Origin: Actinotalea sp.
GTDB taxonomy: Bacteria; Actinomycetota; Actinomycetes; Actinomycetales; Cellulomonadaceae
Assembly (NCBI GenBank): GCA_014360395.1
Contig: JACIXM010000036.1
Span: 1-5,508 of the forward strand
Length of the DNA stretch: 5,508 nucleotides
Direction: 5' to 3'
This document shows positions 1 through 5,508 of the stretch, piece after piece. The translations under genes were made by a program, and so were the position numbers. The notes below the pieces were generated by a model that saw nothing but the letters and a program-made list of their open reading frames with translations, was not told the origin of the DNA and did not search any database. Positions within the stretch are counted from its first letter, which is position 1. Each line of letters opens with the position of its first letter.

Positions 1-8
1 GCCGGTGC

Positions 9-749
9 TCAGGCGAGCAGCGCCGGGCCGTACCGCAGGAGGACGAAGACCGTCAGCCCCAGCAGCCACGCCCAGACGACGACGAGGTCGACGTCCCGCT
101 CGACCGCCCACCGCAGCCGCTCCTGCGTGCGGCGCGGGAGGTAGAGGTTCCCGTCCCGCACGTTGACGTGGGTCAGCGACGTGAACACCAGCGTCGTGGA
201 GACCGTCACGAGCAGGCACCACGGGCACATGACGCCGAGGACGAACGTCGACTGCGCGAACAGCCAGTACGCGAACACCAGCCCGAGGGTGTAGACGACC
301 TGCGCGGAGAACATGAACCACCGCGGGAACCGCACGCCGCCGAGCGAGGCGACCGCGATGGTGATGACCACCGGCTCGGCCACCAGCCCGAGGAACGCGT
401 TGGGGAACCCGAACAGCTGCGCCTGCCAGGACTGGGCCACCGCGCCGCAGGACAGCACGGCGTTGATGTCGCAGCCCAGCACCAGGCCGGGGTTCTCCGC
501 GAGCCGCAAGGCGTCGATCGAGAGCACGAACGACGCCAGCAGGCTCACGCACGCCGACACGAGCATCGTCGTGAAGATGAACGCGTTGCTGTGCCGGACG
601 CGGAACAGCGCCGCCACGAGGCCGGTGCCGGACCGCAGGCCGACGTCGTCGGGCCGAGGCCCCCGGTCCGCCTGACCCGCCGGCTCGTCGCGCCCGTCGC
701 CGTCGCGCTGCGTCACCACGCCGCCGTCGGCCTCCGCTGCGCGGTCCAC
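9..749 (-). CDS. Vitamin K epoxide reductase (VKOR) family membrane protein, DsbB-like
   Basis: This is a 246-residue multi-pass membrane protein that, by family, re-oxidises the DsbA-like partner and passes the electrons to membrane quinone. Seen in the sequence: hydrophobic segments at about 57-78, 116-136, 145-164, 167-190 and 221-238; a loop cysteine pair C93 and C101 (GCDINAVLSCG); the quinone-side CPWC at C175-C178; and the family-typical PNAFLGL at 116-122. All four redox cysteines expected of a bacterial VKOR are therefore present. The first ~47 residues are a polar, Asp/Gly/Arg-rich extension, probably cytoplasmic. I chose GTG at 749 because it lies 2 bases after the dsbA stop, with a GGGG 6 bases upstream. 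A second GTG at 719, with GGAGG 11 bases upstream, is a real alternative and would give 236 residues. The gene is almost certainly co-transcribed, and probably translationally coupled, with the upstream dsbA-like gene. The adjacent DsbA/VKOR pairing is known from mycobacteria (Rv2969c/Rv2968c). Confidence 0.93.
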   Translation of the reverse strand: MDRAAEADGGVVTQRDGDGRDEPAGQADRGPRPDDVGLRSGTGLVAALFRVRHSNAFIFTTMLVSACVSLLASFVLSIDALRLAENPGLVLGCDINAVLSCGAVAQSWQAQLFGFPNAFLGLVAEPVVITIAVASLGGVRFPRWFMFSAQVVYTLGLVFAYWLFAQSTFVLGVMCPWCLLVTVSTTLVFTSLTHVNVRDGNLYLPRRTQERLRWAVERDVDLVVVWAWLLGLTVFVLLRYGPALLA

Positions 750-751
750 GG

Positions 752-1627
752 TCAGCCCCGCACCTGCTCGACGGCCGCCTCGAGCGCGCCCGGGACGCGC
801 CAGTCGACGCCGAGGCCGTCCTGGCCGATGTCCTGCCCGTTCAGGAGCACGGCCGGGGTGGCCAGCCGTGGGAGGTCCCGCGACGCCTGCTCCGTCACCG
901 CCGCGACCCACGGCACGTAGGAGTCCTCGCCCCGGGCGTAGCTCCCGTCCTCGATCTGCGCCGCGACGTCGGCGGAGACGCCGGCCTGCCGCGCGAGCTC
1001 GGCCATCGCGGCGTCGGTCAGGCCCGAGGCGCCCTCCGACGGCTGGTTGACGAACAGCGCGTCCATGAAGTCCACGAACGCCTCCGGCTGCTGGTCGGCC
1101 ACCAGGGCCACCGCCGCGGCGGCGCGCGTGGAGTACTGCGTCCCGGCCGCGGCGCGGTCGAGGATCGACACGAGGTGGTACTCGGTGACGACGTCGCCGG
1201 CCTCGCGCAGCTCGGCCAGGACGGGGCCGTTCGTCTGCTCGAACATCTGGCAGAACGGGCAGAGGAAGTCGGAGTAGACCTTGACGGTCACGGCGTCGGC
1301 GTCCGCGCCGTCCGTGGACCCGGCGACGCCGTCCGCGCCGACGACGATCCCGCCGTCGGCCGTGACGCCCGCGGGGGCCTTGATGCCCTCGAAGGGGTCG
1401 TCCGCGCGGCTGAGGTTCGGCACGTCGATCGTCCCGGACGAGGACTCGCCGGCGTTGGCGAAGATGAACCAGATGACGCCGCCGATGGCGAGCGCGCCGA
1501 CGACGAGCAGGGAGATGAGGATCGTGCGCTGGCGGCGGGCCTCGGCGGCCTGCTGCTCCTTCTGGAGGCGCTCGGCGATCGCGCGGGCCTCCTCGCGCTG
1601 GGAGCGGGTGGGCTTGGTGCTGGACAT
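752..1627 (-). CDS. Membrane-anchored DsbA-family thiol-disulfide oxidoreductase
   Basis: A 291-residue protein predicted to introduce disulfide bonds into exported proteins outside the membrane. In order it has: a charged Glu/Gln/Arg/Ala-rich cytoplasmic stretch (8-34) with coiled-coil character; one transmembrane anchor (about 35-57, flanked by RRQR on the inside); an acidic Gly/Ala/Asp-rich linker (about 58-112); then the thioredoxin-like domain from V113. The redox motif is CPFC (C123-C126), following VYSDFL. The expected cis-proline is in ATPAVLLNG (T257-P258). The inserted helical domain is Ala-rich (about 160-245). CPFC differs from E. coli DsbA's CPHC, and the two residues between the cysteines tune redox potential in this fold. 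ATG at 1627 is supported by CGAGGT ending 6 bases upstream. The VKOR gene follows after 2 bases, which fits a DsbA/VKOR oxidation couple. A DsbG/DsbC-like isomerase role cannot be excluded, but the VKOR neighbour argues for oxidase. Confidence 0.93.
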   Translation of the reverse strand: MSSTKPTRSQREEARAIAERLQKEQQAAEARRQRTILISLLVVGALAIGGVIWFIFANAGESSSGTIDVPNLSRADDPFEGIKAPAGVTADGGIVVGADGVAGSTDGADADAVTVKVYSDFLCPFCQMFEQTNGPVLAELREAGDVVTEYHLVSILDRAAAGTQYSTRAAAAVALVADQQPEAFVDFMDALFVNQPSEGASGLTDAAMAELARQAGVSADVAAQIEDGSYARGEDSYVPWVAAVTEQASRDLPRLATPAVLLNGQDIGQDGLGVDWRVPGALEAAVEQVRG

Positions 1628-1711
1628 GGTCGACCTCGGTGGCTGGGGACGCGGGTGCGTCGGGGACGGACGCGGGGCGGGCGCGAGCGGACAGCGGCGA
1701 CGCGGCGACGC
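1628..1711 (-). other. Gap between the small membrane protein gene and the dsbA-like gene
   Basis: This 84-base spacer holds the Shine-Dalgarno of the dsbA-like gene (CGAGGT, 1638-1633). I found no TAnnnT hexamer near the dsbA start and no convincing terminator. The only hairpin I saw is a 5-bp stem, 1648-1652 pairing with 1657-1661 around a 4-base loop, too weak to call. The dsbA-VKOR pair is therefore likely transcribed from the promoter at about 2236, through the small membrane protein gene, or from a promoter I cannot recognise. Confidence 0.35.
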
Positions 1712-2224
1712 TCAGGCGCCGGCCAGGAGCGGCGGGCCCCGCCGCAGGACGCTCGCGTCGCGGACCGCGCGGACGACCGGGGCCGCCACGTCGGCGACGA
1801 CGGCGCGCAGGCGGTCGACGACGAGCCGCGGCACGCCGGGCAGGGTGGGCACGACGGCGCCGACCAGGGCCCCGACAGCCCGCACGAGGACGCCGGCACC
1901 GGCGAGCACGCACGCCGCCGCCAGTGCGGTGAGCACGTGGGCCAGGACCACAGGGACCGCCACGAGCACGAGCACGCCCATGACCTGACCGGGCTCGCCG
2001 CCGAGGGCGAGCGTGCCGGAGGGGCAGTCCGCGTCCGGGCGCAGCAGCGCCAGCCGGACCCCGACCGTGCCGGTCAGGCCGTCCGCGGCGAGGCAGCGCT
2101 GGACGAGCACGGGGGCGTGCGCGACGAGCGCCGCGACGCCGGCGACGAGCGCGAGCCAGGCGACGGCCAGGCGCGCGAGGGTGCGCCGACGGCCCCGTGC
2201 CGCGTCCGACCCCGCCTCGTGCAT
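1712..2224 (-). CDS. Hypothetical small integral membrane protein with two outside cysteines
   Basis: I do not recognise a named family for this 170-residue protein. After a positively charged N-terminus (RGRRR at 10-14) there is a hydrophobic helix at about 17-37, then a loop of about 43 residues, then a long hydrophobic stretch at about 81-126 that could be two helices. The C-terminal part (127-170) is Arg/Val/Ala-rich, possibly amphipathic, and ends in RRGPPLLAGA. By the positive-inside rule the loop between the first two helices faces out. It carries C44 and C67, which could form a disulfide; C105 lies inside the membrane. Coding is supported by uninterrupted membrane-type composition, a clean ATG at 2224, a promoter-like element just before it, and a stop 84 bases before dsbA. 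There is no strong Shine-Dalgarno. It may be co-transcribed with the dsbA/VKOR pair, but its function is unknown. Confidence 0.75.
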   Translation of the reverse strand: MHEAGSDAARGRRRTLARLAVAWLALVAGVAALVAHAPVLVQRCLAADGLTGTVGVRLALLRPDADCPSGTLALGGEPGQVMGVLVLVAVPVVLAHVLTALAAACVLAGAGVLVRAVGALVGAVVPTLPGVPRLVVDRLRAVVADVAAPVVRAVRDASVLRRGPPLLAGA

Positions 2225-2236
2225 CTGCCCAGCCTA
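2225..2236 (-). promoter_or_regulatory. Putative leaderless promoter -10 (TAGGCT) for the small membrane protein gene
   Basis: Reading the minus strand, TAGGCT occupies 2236-2231 and is followed by 6 bases (GGGCAG) and then ATG at 2224. TAnnnT is the actinobacterial -10 core, and a 6-7 base gap puts the transcript start on the A of the ATG, so the mRNA would have no leader. The candidate -35 at 17 bases (TTCCGG, 2259-2254) matches consensus only weakly. No good Shine-Dalgarno is present, although AGG lies 8 bases before the ATG. Confidence 0.5.
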
Positions 2237-2261
2237 CGAGGCGCGCCCGAGCGCCGGAATG

Positions 2262-2274
2262 GGACCTCGGACCT
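2262..2274 (-). repeat. Short direct repeat AGGTCC-G-AGGTCC upstream of the promoter
   Basis: On the minus strand two copies of AGGTCC (2274-2269 and 2267-2262) are separated by one base. They sit just upstream of the predicted -35 position of the 2236 promoter. The 7-base period would not place them on the same helix face, so a regulator site is possible but weak; chance occurrence in GC-rich DNA is equally plausible. Confidence 0.25.
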
Positions 2275-2301
2275 TTGTGACGGCCGGGACCGGGTCAGGA
2301 C

Positions 2302-2321
2302 GCCGCGCTGCCCGGCGCGGC
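2302..2321 (-). terminator. Possible hairpin terminator after the kinase gene
   Basis: A perfect 7-bp GC stem (2302-2308 GCCGCGC pairing with 2315-2321 GCGCGGC) encloses a 6-base loop and begins 10 bases after the kinase stop codon. No T-tract follows on the minus strand, so it is not a classical intrinsic terminator. In GC-rich actinobacteria such stems may still stop polymerase or protect the 3' end, but stems of this size also arise by chance at this GC content. Confidence 0.35.
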
Positions 2322-2331
2322 CGACGGCGGC

Positions 2332-4092
2332 TCAGCGCAGCTCGGGCGGACCGGGCAGCGGCCACCAGAGGGTCTGTGCGCCGGAGGAGGTCAGGACGAC
2401 CGTGGCCGCGGCCGCGAGCGCGAGCAGGACGAGCAGGATCGCCCCGAGGCGTCCGGGGGCGACGGCGCGCAGGGTCCAGCGCGCGCCGGTACGGGTCGTC
2501 CGCATGAGGGGGCCGAACCACAGCACCACCAGGCCCAGCGCGGCGGCGGCGGCGAGCAGGGCCGGGGTGACCCACGCCGCGTTGCCGGCCAGCTCCCCGG
2601 CCGGCTCGCCGGGGGCCGGGGCGGCGATGACGAAGCGTCCGGAGCCGACCAGCCACCACGTCACGCCGCCCAGCACGACGACGGTGCTCGCCGCCACGAC
2701 CGCCGCGGGCACCACGCCCAGGACGCCGAGGACCAGGTACCAGGGCGTCGCGAGGGCGGACCGCACACCCTCCCCGCGCCGGGTCCCGCGCCGTGCCCGG
2801 CGCCGGTAGAAGGCCTGCACGCCGACACCCACGGTCCGCGCCAGGGCGGCGAGGACGACGGCGACCAGCAGGGCGGTGACGGGACGCGTCGCCGCGAGCG
2901 CGACGAGGACCGCCCCGACGGCCAGGACGCTGACGGCCCGCCGACGCAGGGGCGGCGGCTCGTCCGCCCCGGGCACGTCGGCGAGGTCCTCGTCCCCGCC
3001 GTCGTACCCCGGCCCGCCGTCGTACCCCTGCCCGCCGTCGTAGCCGGCGTCCGCGCCGTCGTACCGGTCGTGCTCGAGGGTGTCCCCGTACTCGTCGCGG
3101 TCCTCGACGGGGACGACGGCGGTCTCGTCGTCCGGGGGCGTGCTCACGCCGAGCACCGCGGTCCGCTCCGCGTCGTCGGCCGGCCCCGGCCCCCAGGGCG
3201 GCAGCACCGCGGTCCCGCCCGCGGGGACCACCTGGGTCGCGCGCCCGCCGGGCAGGAGCTCGGTGTCGCCCTCGACCGCGGTGTCCCCGCCCGCGGCCCG
3301 GCGCAGCTCCGCGACGACGCCCTCGGGCGCGGCGCGGCGCTCCGGGTCGACCGCGAGCGCGGACCGTAGCGCCGCCGTGGTCCGCGCATCCAGGCCGGCC
3401 AGGTCCGCCTCGCCGGACTCGACGCGCGCGAGCACCGCCGCCAGGGGACGGGTGCCGAAGGGGGCCCGGCCCGTCGCCGCGAAGGCCAGGACCGCGGCCC
3501 AGCCCCACCAGTCCGCCGCGGCGGTCGGCTCGGCACCGCGGACCATCTCCGGCGACAGGTACCCGGGCGTCCCGGCGACCAGGCCGGTCGCCGTGACGCG
3601 GGCGTCCTCGACGGCCTGGGCGATGCCGAAGTCGATGAGCACCGGCCCGCGCGGGCTGAGCATGACGTTGCCGGGGCTGAGGTCCCGGTGCAGGACGCCC
3701 GCGTCGTGGACGACCGTGAGCGCCGCGCGCAGCCGCTCCGCGAGGTCGGCGAGCGCGGAGGGCGGCAGGGGGCCCTCGTCGCGGACCCGCGCCGCGAGGT
3801 CGGTGCCGTCCACGAGCTCGGTGACCACGAAGGCGTCGTCGGCGTCGATCTCCGCGTCCAGGACGCGGGCGACGGCGGGGTGCCGCACGCGCTGGAGGTT
3901 CGCGACCTCGCGGCGCAACCGCTCGCGATGGGCGTCGTCGGCGGCCAGGTGCGCGTGCAGGACCTTCATGGCCACGGTCACGCCGTCGGCGTCCACGGCC
4001 CGGTAGACCGACCCCATGCCGCCGCGGCCGAGCGGGCCGAGCACCCGGTACCCCCCGATCTCCGTGCCGGGCACGACGCCGATCCGTTCCAT
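2332..4092 (-). CDS. Eukaryotic-type Ser/Thr protein kinase with five-segment C-terminal membrane domain
   Basis: A 586-residue Hanks-type kinase that phosphorylates Ser/Thr on cytoplasmic proteins. Kinase domain (about 15-265): glycine loop GRGGMGSVY (22-30), ATP-anchoring K43 in VAMKVL, helix-C E62, catalytic HRDLSPGN (135-142, D137, N142), metal-binding DFG (154-156), activation segment with T167, T169 and T175 before GTPGYLSPE, and D194 of subdomain IX. Two variations stand out: Ser139 replaces the usual catalytic-loop Lys, and SPE replaces APE. A Thr-rich linker (about 266-340) and a GYDGG repeat (350-367) follow. Then come about five membrane helices (387-401, 405-425, 452-480, 508-528, 549-567), so the tail probably ends outside. 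There are no PASTA repeats and no large outside sensor, unlike PknB. ATG at 4092 begins 12 residues before the glycine-loop strand and has no Shine-Dalgarno, but TAGCGT lies 6 bases upstream. The gene is divergent to otsA. The substrate is not deducible. Confidence 0.93.
   Translation of the reverse strand: MERIGVVPGTEIGGYRVLGPLGRGGMGSVYRAVDADGVTVAMKVLHAHLAADDAHRERLRREVANLQRVRHPAVARVLDAEIDADDAFVVTELVDGTDLAARVRDEGPLPPSALADLAERLRAALTVVHDAGVLHRDLSPGNVMLSPRGPVLIDFGIAQAVEDARVTATGLVAGTPGYLSPEMVRGAEPTAAADWWGWAAVLAFAATGRAPFGTRPLAAVLARVESGEADLAGLDARTTAALRSALAVDPERRAAPEGVVAELRRAAGGDTAVEGDTELLPGGRATQVVPAGGTAVLPPWGPGPADDAERTAVLGVSTPPDDETAVVPVEDRDEYGDTLEHDRYDGADAGYDGGQGYDGGPGYDGGDEDLADVPGADEPPPLRRRAVSVLAVGAVLVALAATRPVTALLVAVVLAALARTVGVGVQAFYRRRARRGTRRGEGVRSALATPWYLVLGVLGVVPAAVVAASTVVVLGGVTWWLVGSGRFVIAAPAPGEPAGELAGNAAWVTPALLAAAAALGLVVLWFGPLMRTTRTGARWTLRAVAPGRLGAILLVLLALAAAATVVLTSSGAQTLWWPLPGPPELR
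2995..3048 (-). repeat. Three 18-base tandem repeats encoding GYDGG(Q/P/D)
   Basis: Three head-to-tail 18-base units (2995-3012, 3013-3030, 3031-3048) lie inside the kinase gene. The first two differ at one base and the third diverges at its end; a partial fourth copy of the core lies around 3053-3064. Each unit is in frame and encodes six residues, giving GYDGGQ, GYDGGP and GYDGGD at about residues 350-367, in the acidic linker before the first membrane helix. Being a multiple of three, copy-number changes would not break the frame. Confidence 0.85.
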
Positions 4093-4104
4093 GCCGGAAC
4101 GCTA
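4093..4104 (-). promoter_or_regulatory. Putative leaderless promoter -10 (TAGCGT) for the kinase gene
   Basis: On the minus strand TAGCGT (4104-4099) is followed by TCCGGC and then ATG at 4092. The TAnnnT-N6-ATG geometry is identical to that at 2236, and no purine-rich ribosome site is present. A weak -35 (CCGACG, 4128-4123) lies 18 bases upstream, sharing only GAC with TTGACA. The kinase mRNA is therefore predicted to begin at or next to its start codon. Confidence 0.55.
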
Positions 4105-4200
4105 CTGGCGGTGGCGCGAGGACGTCGGGTGCCGCGCCCGCCGCCCCGCGCCCGCGCGGTCCACGGAACCGTTGAGCGGCCCTCTTGACCCGGTCTTGGT

Positions 4201-4206
4201 TACCCT
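4201..4206 (+). promoter_or_regulatory. Candidate -10 (TACCCT) for otsA
   Basis: TACCCT fits the actinobacterial TAnnnT -10 and would give a start near 4212, leaving a leader of about 22 bases that contains the otsA ribosome site. TTGACC at 4185-4190 resembles a -35 but is only 10 bases away, too close to pair with it. TTGAGC at 4172-4177 is 23 bases away, too far. The assignment is therefore tentative. Confidence 0.3.
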
Positions 4207-4220
4207 CGGTGACGGACCTG

Positions 4221-4225
4221 AGGAG
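4221..4225 (+). promoter_or_regulatory. otsA: Shine-Dalgarno AGGAG fixing the otsA GTG start
   Basis: AGGAG is followed by an 8-base gap and then GTG at 4234, ideal spacing. An ATG at 4229 lies in another frame and opens only a short shadow reading frame, so this site decides in favour of the GTG start of otsA. Confidence 0.8.
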
Positions 4226-4233
4226 CTGATGCC

Positions 4234-5508
4234 GTGTCGTACACGCTGGTCGTCGTCGCCAACCGTCTACCGGTGGACATCACCGTCGAGGAGGACGGCA
4301 GCACGAGCTGGCGCCGCTCGCCCGGGGGGCTGGTGAGCGCCCTGGAGCCCGTCATGCAGGCCGCCGACGGCGCCTGGGTCGGCTGGGTCGGCAAGCCGGA
4401 CGTCGAGGTCGCGCCGTTCGACGGCGACGACATGCGCCTGGTGCCGGTGACGCTCACCGAGGCGGAGGTCCGCGACTACTACGAGGGCTTCTCCAACGAC
4501 ACGCTGTGGCCGCTGTGCCACGACGTCATCAGCCCGCCGGAGTTCCACCGGCGCTGGTGGGACGCCTACCGCAAGGTCAACCGCCGGTTCGCCGAGGCCG
4601 CCGCGGAGCAGGCCGCCGAGGGCGGCACGGTGTGGGTGCAGGACTACCAGCTCCAGCTGGTGCCGGCGATGCTCCGCGAGATCCGGCCGGACCTGAAGAT
4701 CGGGTACTTCCACCACATCCCGTTCCCGCCGCTGGAGATCTTCGCCCAGCTGCCGTGGCGGCGGCAGGTGGTCGAGGGGCTGCTCGGCGCGGACCTCATC
4801 GGCTTCCAGCGCGCCGGCGACGCCGCGAACTTCGTCCGGGTCGTGCGGCGGCTGACCGACCTCACGACGAAGGGCCAGGTCGTGCACTGCCCGGGCGCGG
4901 AGGGCGAGCCCGACCGGGAGGTCCGGGCCGCCGCGTTCCCGATCTCGATCGACTCCGCCCGGTTCGACGCCCTCGCCCGGCGGGACGACATCCGCGCCCG
5001 GGCGCGGGAGATCCGGCGGGACCTCGGCGACCCGCGGGTGCTGCTGCTGGGCGTGGACCGCCTGGACTACACCAAGGGCATCCGGCACCGGATCAAGGCC
5101 TACGGCGAGCTGCTGGCGGAGGGCCGCCTCGAGGTGCCCGACTCCGCCCTGGTGCAGGTCGCCAGCCCGAGCCGGGAGAACGTCGAGGCCTACCAGCAGC
5201 TGCGCGAGGAGGTCGAGCTCCTCGTCGGGCGGATCAACGGCGAGCACGGGCAGATCGGCGCGGCGGCCATCTACTACCTGCACCACTCCTACCCGCCGGA
5301 GGAGATGGCGGCGCTGTACCTGGCGGCCGACGTCATGCTCGTGACGAGCCTGCGCGACGGGATGAACCTGGTCGCCAAGGAGTTCGTGGCCGCGTGCACC
5401 GACGAGCGCGGCGTCCTGGTGCTCAGCGAGTTCACCGGCGCCGCCGACGAGCTCGCCGGCGCCCTCATGGTCAACCCGCACGACATCGACGGGATGAAGG
5501 ACGTCTTC
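4234..5508 (+). CDS. otsA: Alpha,alpha-trehalose-phosphate synthase, GT20 family (3' end beyond window)
   Basis: This enzyme joins UDP-glucose (or another NDP-glucose) to glucose-6-phosphate, giving trehalose-6-phosphate in the cytoplasm; OtsB then removes the phosphate to yield trehalose, a stress protectant. 425 residues are visible, against about 474 in E. coli OtsA, so roughly the last 50 or more are missing. GT20 landmarks: ANRLPV (9-14), SPGGL (29-33), FSNDTLWPL (86-94), VWVQDYQL (133-140), HHIPFP (160-165), [10 protein letters not shown] (273-282), [14 protein letters not shown] (373-386). Aligned by motif to E. coli OtsA, the substrate residues appear kept: Y83, W92, D137, H161, R276, K281, D375 and E383. 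It starts with GTG, so an ATG-only search misses it, and it has AGGAG at perfect spacing. It is divergent to the kinase. otsB may follow outside the window, but I cannot see it. Confidence 0.97.
   Translation, partial: MSYTLVVVANRLPVDITVEEDGSTSWRRSPGGLVSALEPVMQAADGAWVGWVGKPDVEVAPFDGDDMRLVPVTLTEAEVRDYYEGFSNDTLWPLCHDVISPPEFHRRWWDAYRKVNRRFAEAAAEQAAEGGTVWVQDYQLQLVPAMLREIRPDLKIGYFHHIPFPPLEIFAQLPWRRQVVEGLLGADLIGFQRAGDAANFVRVVRRLTDLTTKGQVVHCPGAEGEPDREVRAAAFPISIDSARFDALARRDDIRARAREIRRDLGDPRVLLLGVDRLDYTKGIRHRIKAYGELLAEGRLEVPDSALVQVASPSRENVEAYQQLREEVELLVGRINGEHGQIGAAAIYYLHHSYPPEEMAALYLAADVMLVTSLRDGMNLVAKEFVAACTDERGVLVLSEFTGAADELAGALMVNPHDIDGMKDVF

Noticed and set aside
1648..1661. Small hairpin between the small membrane protein and dsbA-like genes
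   Set aside because: It has only 5 base pairs with a 4-base loop and no T-tract; expected by chance in this composition.
9..1913. 634-residue minus-strand open frame joining the VKOR frame to sequence upstream
   Set aside because: Only the part from 749 down is VKOR. Upstream of that it runs out of frame through the dsbA-like gene and into the small membrane protein gene, and encodes Arg/Ala/Pro/Gly-rich low-complexity sequence typical of a GC-rich shadow frame.
1175..2809. 544-residue plus-strand open frame antisense to three genes
   Set aside because: Its Arg/Gly/Asp/His-rich composition has no domain, and it lies opposite well-supported genes. Long antisense frames are expected at this GC content.
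2234..3508. 424-residue minus-strand open frame overlapping the kinase gene
   Set aside because: It is in an alternate frame of the kinase and is Arg/Gly/Pro-rich with no motif, while the kinase frame carries the conserved motifs and membrane helices.
4165..4201. GGAAC ... GTT as an ECF-type sigma factor promoter before otsA
   Set aside because: The spacing between GGAAC (4165-4169) and GTT (4199-4201) is about 29 bases, much longer than the roughly 16-19 expected.
4229..4336. ATG at 4229 as an alternative start for a plus-strand gene
   Set aside because: It is out of frame with the GT20 protein and the frame ends by 4336. AGGAG is also nearer to it (3 bases) than ideal, whereas its spacing to GTG 4234 is optimal.
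4267..5481. 404-residue minus-strand open frame
   Set aside because: It is antisense to otsA, which has all GT20 catalytic motifs; its own His/Val/Leu/Arg-rich sequence shows no recognisable domain.

Overview
The window is very GC-rich. Its genes have the strong G/C third-position bias, alanine/valine/arginine-rich proteins and GTG starts of a high-GC actinobacterium. The set of genes (a membrane-anchored DsbA-like protein paired with a VKOR, a Ser/Thr kinase, and OtsA) would fit a Micrococcales/Cellulomonas-like organism, but that placement is inference from style and not a database match. I see no mobile elements, CRISPR arrays, tRNAs or rRNAs.

Layout. Four genes lie on the minus strand; read in their own direction they run from 4092 down to 9. 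They are a Ser/Thr protein kinase with a five-segment membrane domain (4092-2332), a small uncharacterised membrane protein (2224-1712), a membrane-anchored DsbA-family thiol oxidoreductase (1627-752) and a VKOR-family membrane protein (749-9). Divergently on the plus strand, trehalose-6-phosphate synthase (otsA) starts with GTG at 4234 and runs off the right edge. A 141-base divergent intergenic region (4093-4233) separates the kinase from otsA.

How the genes work together. The dsbA-like gene and the VKOR gene are separated by 2 bases and form an obvious functional pair: DsbA puts disulfides into exported proteins and VKOR re-oxidises DsbA using quinones. The small membrane protein upstream has two cysteines in its predicted outside loop and could be a client of that pathway, but this is inference. 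The kinase and OtsA are probably independent; their divergent arrangement permits shared control but does not prove it.

Most notable signals: (i) both the kinase and the small membrane protein have a TAnnnT hexamer exactly 6 bases before the ATG and lack a good Shine-Dalgarno, which is the actinobacterial leaderless-transcript pattern; (ii) the kinase linker carries six T-x-[VL]-x motifs, five of them with L or V at +3, resembling an array of FHA docking/autophosphorylation sites; (iii) the kinase has HRDLSPGN, with Ser in place of the usual catalytic-loop Lys, and a multi-pass C-terminal domain in place of PASTA repeats. I did not find evidence for an entirely new system; the region looks like ordinary chromosomal housekeeping with a few interesting details.
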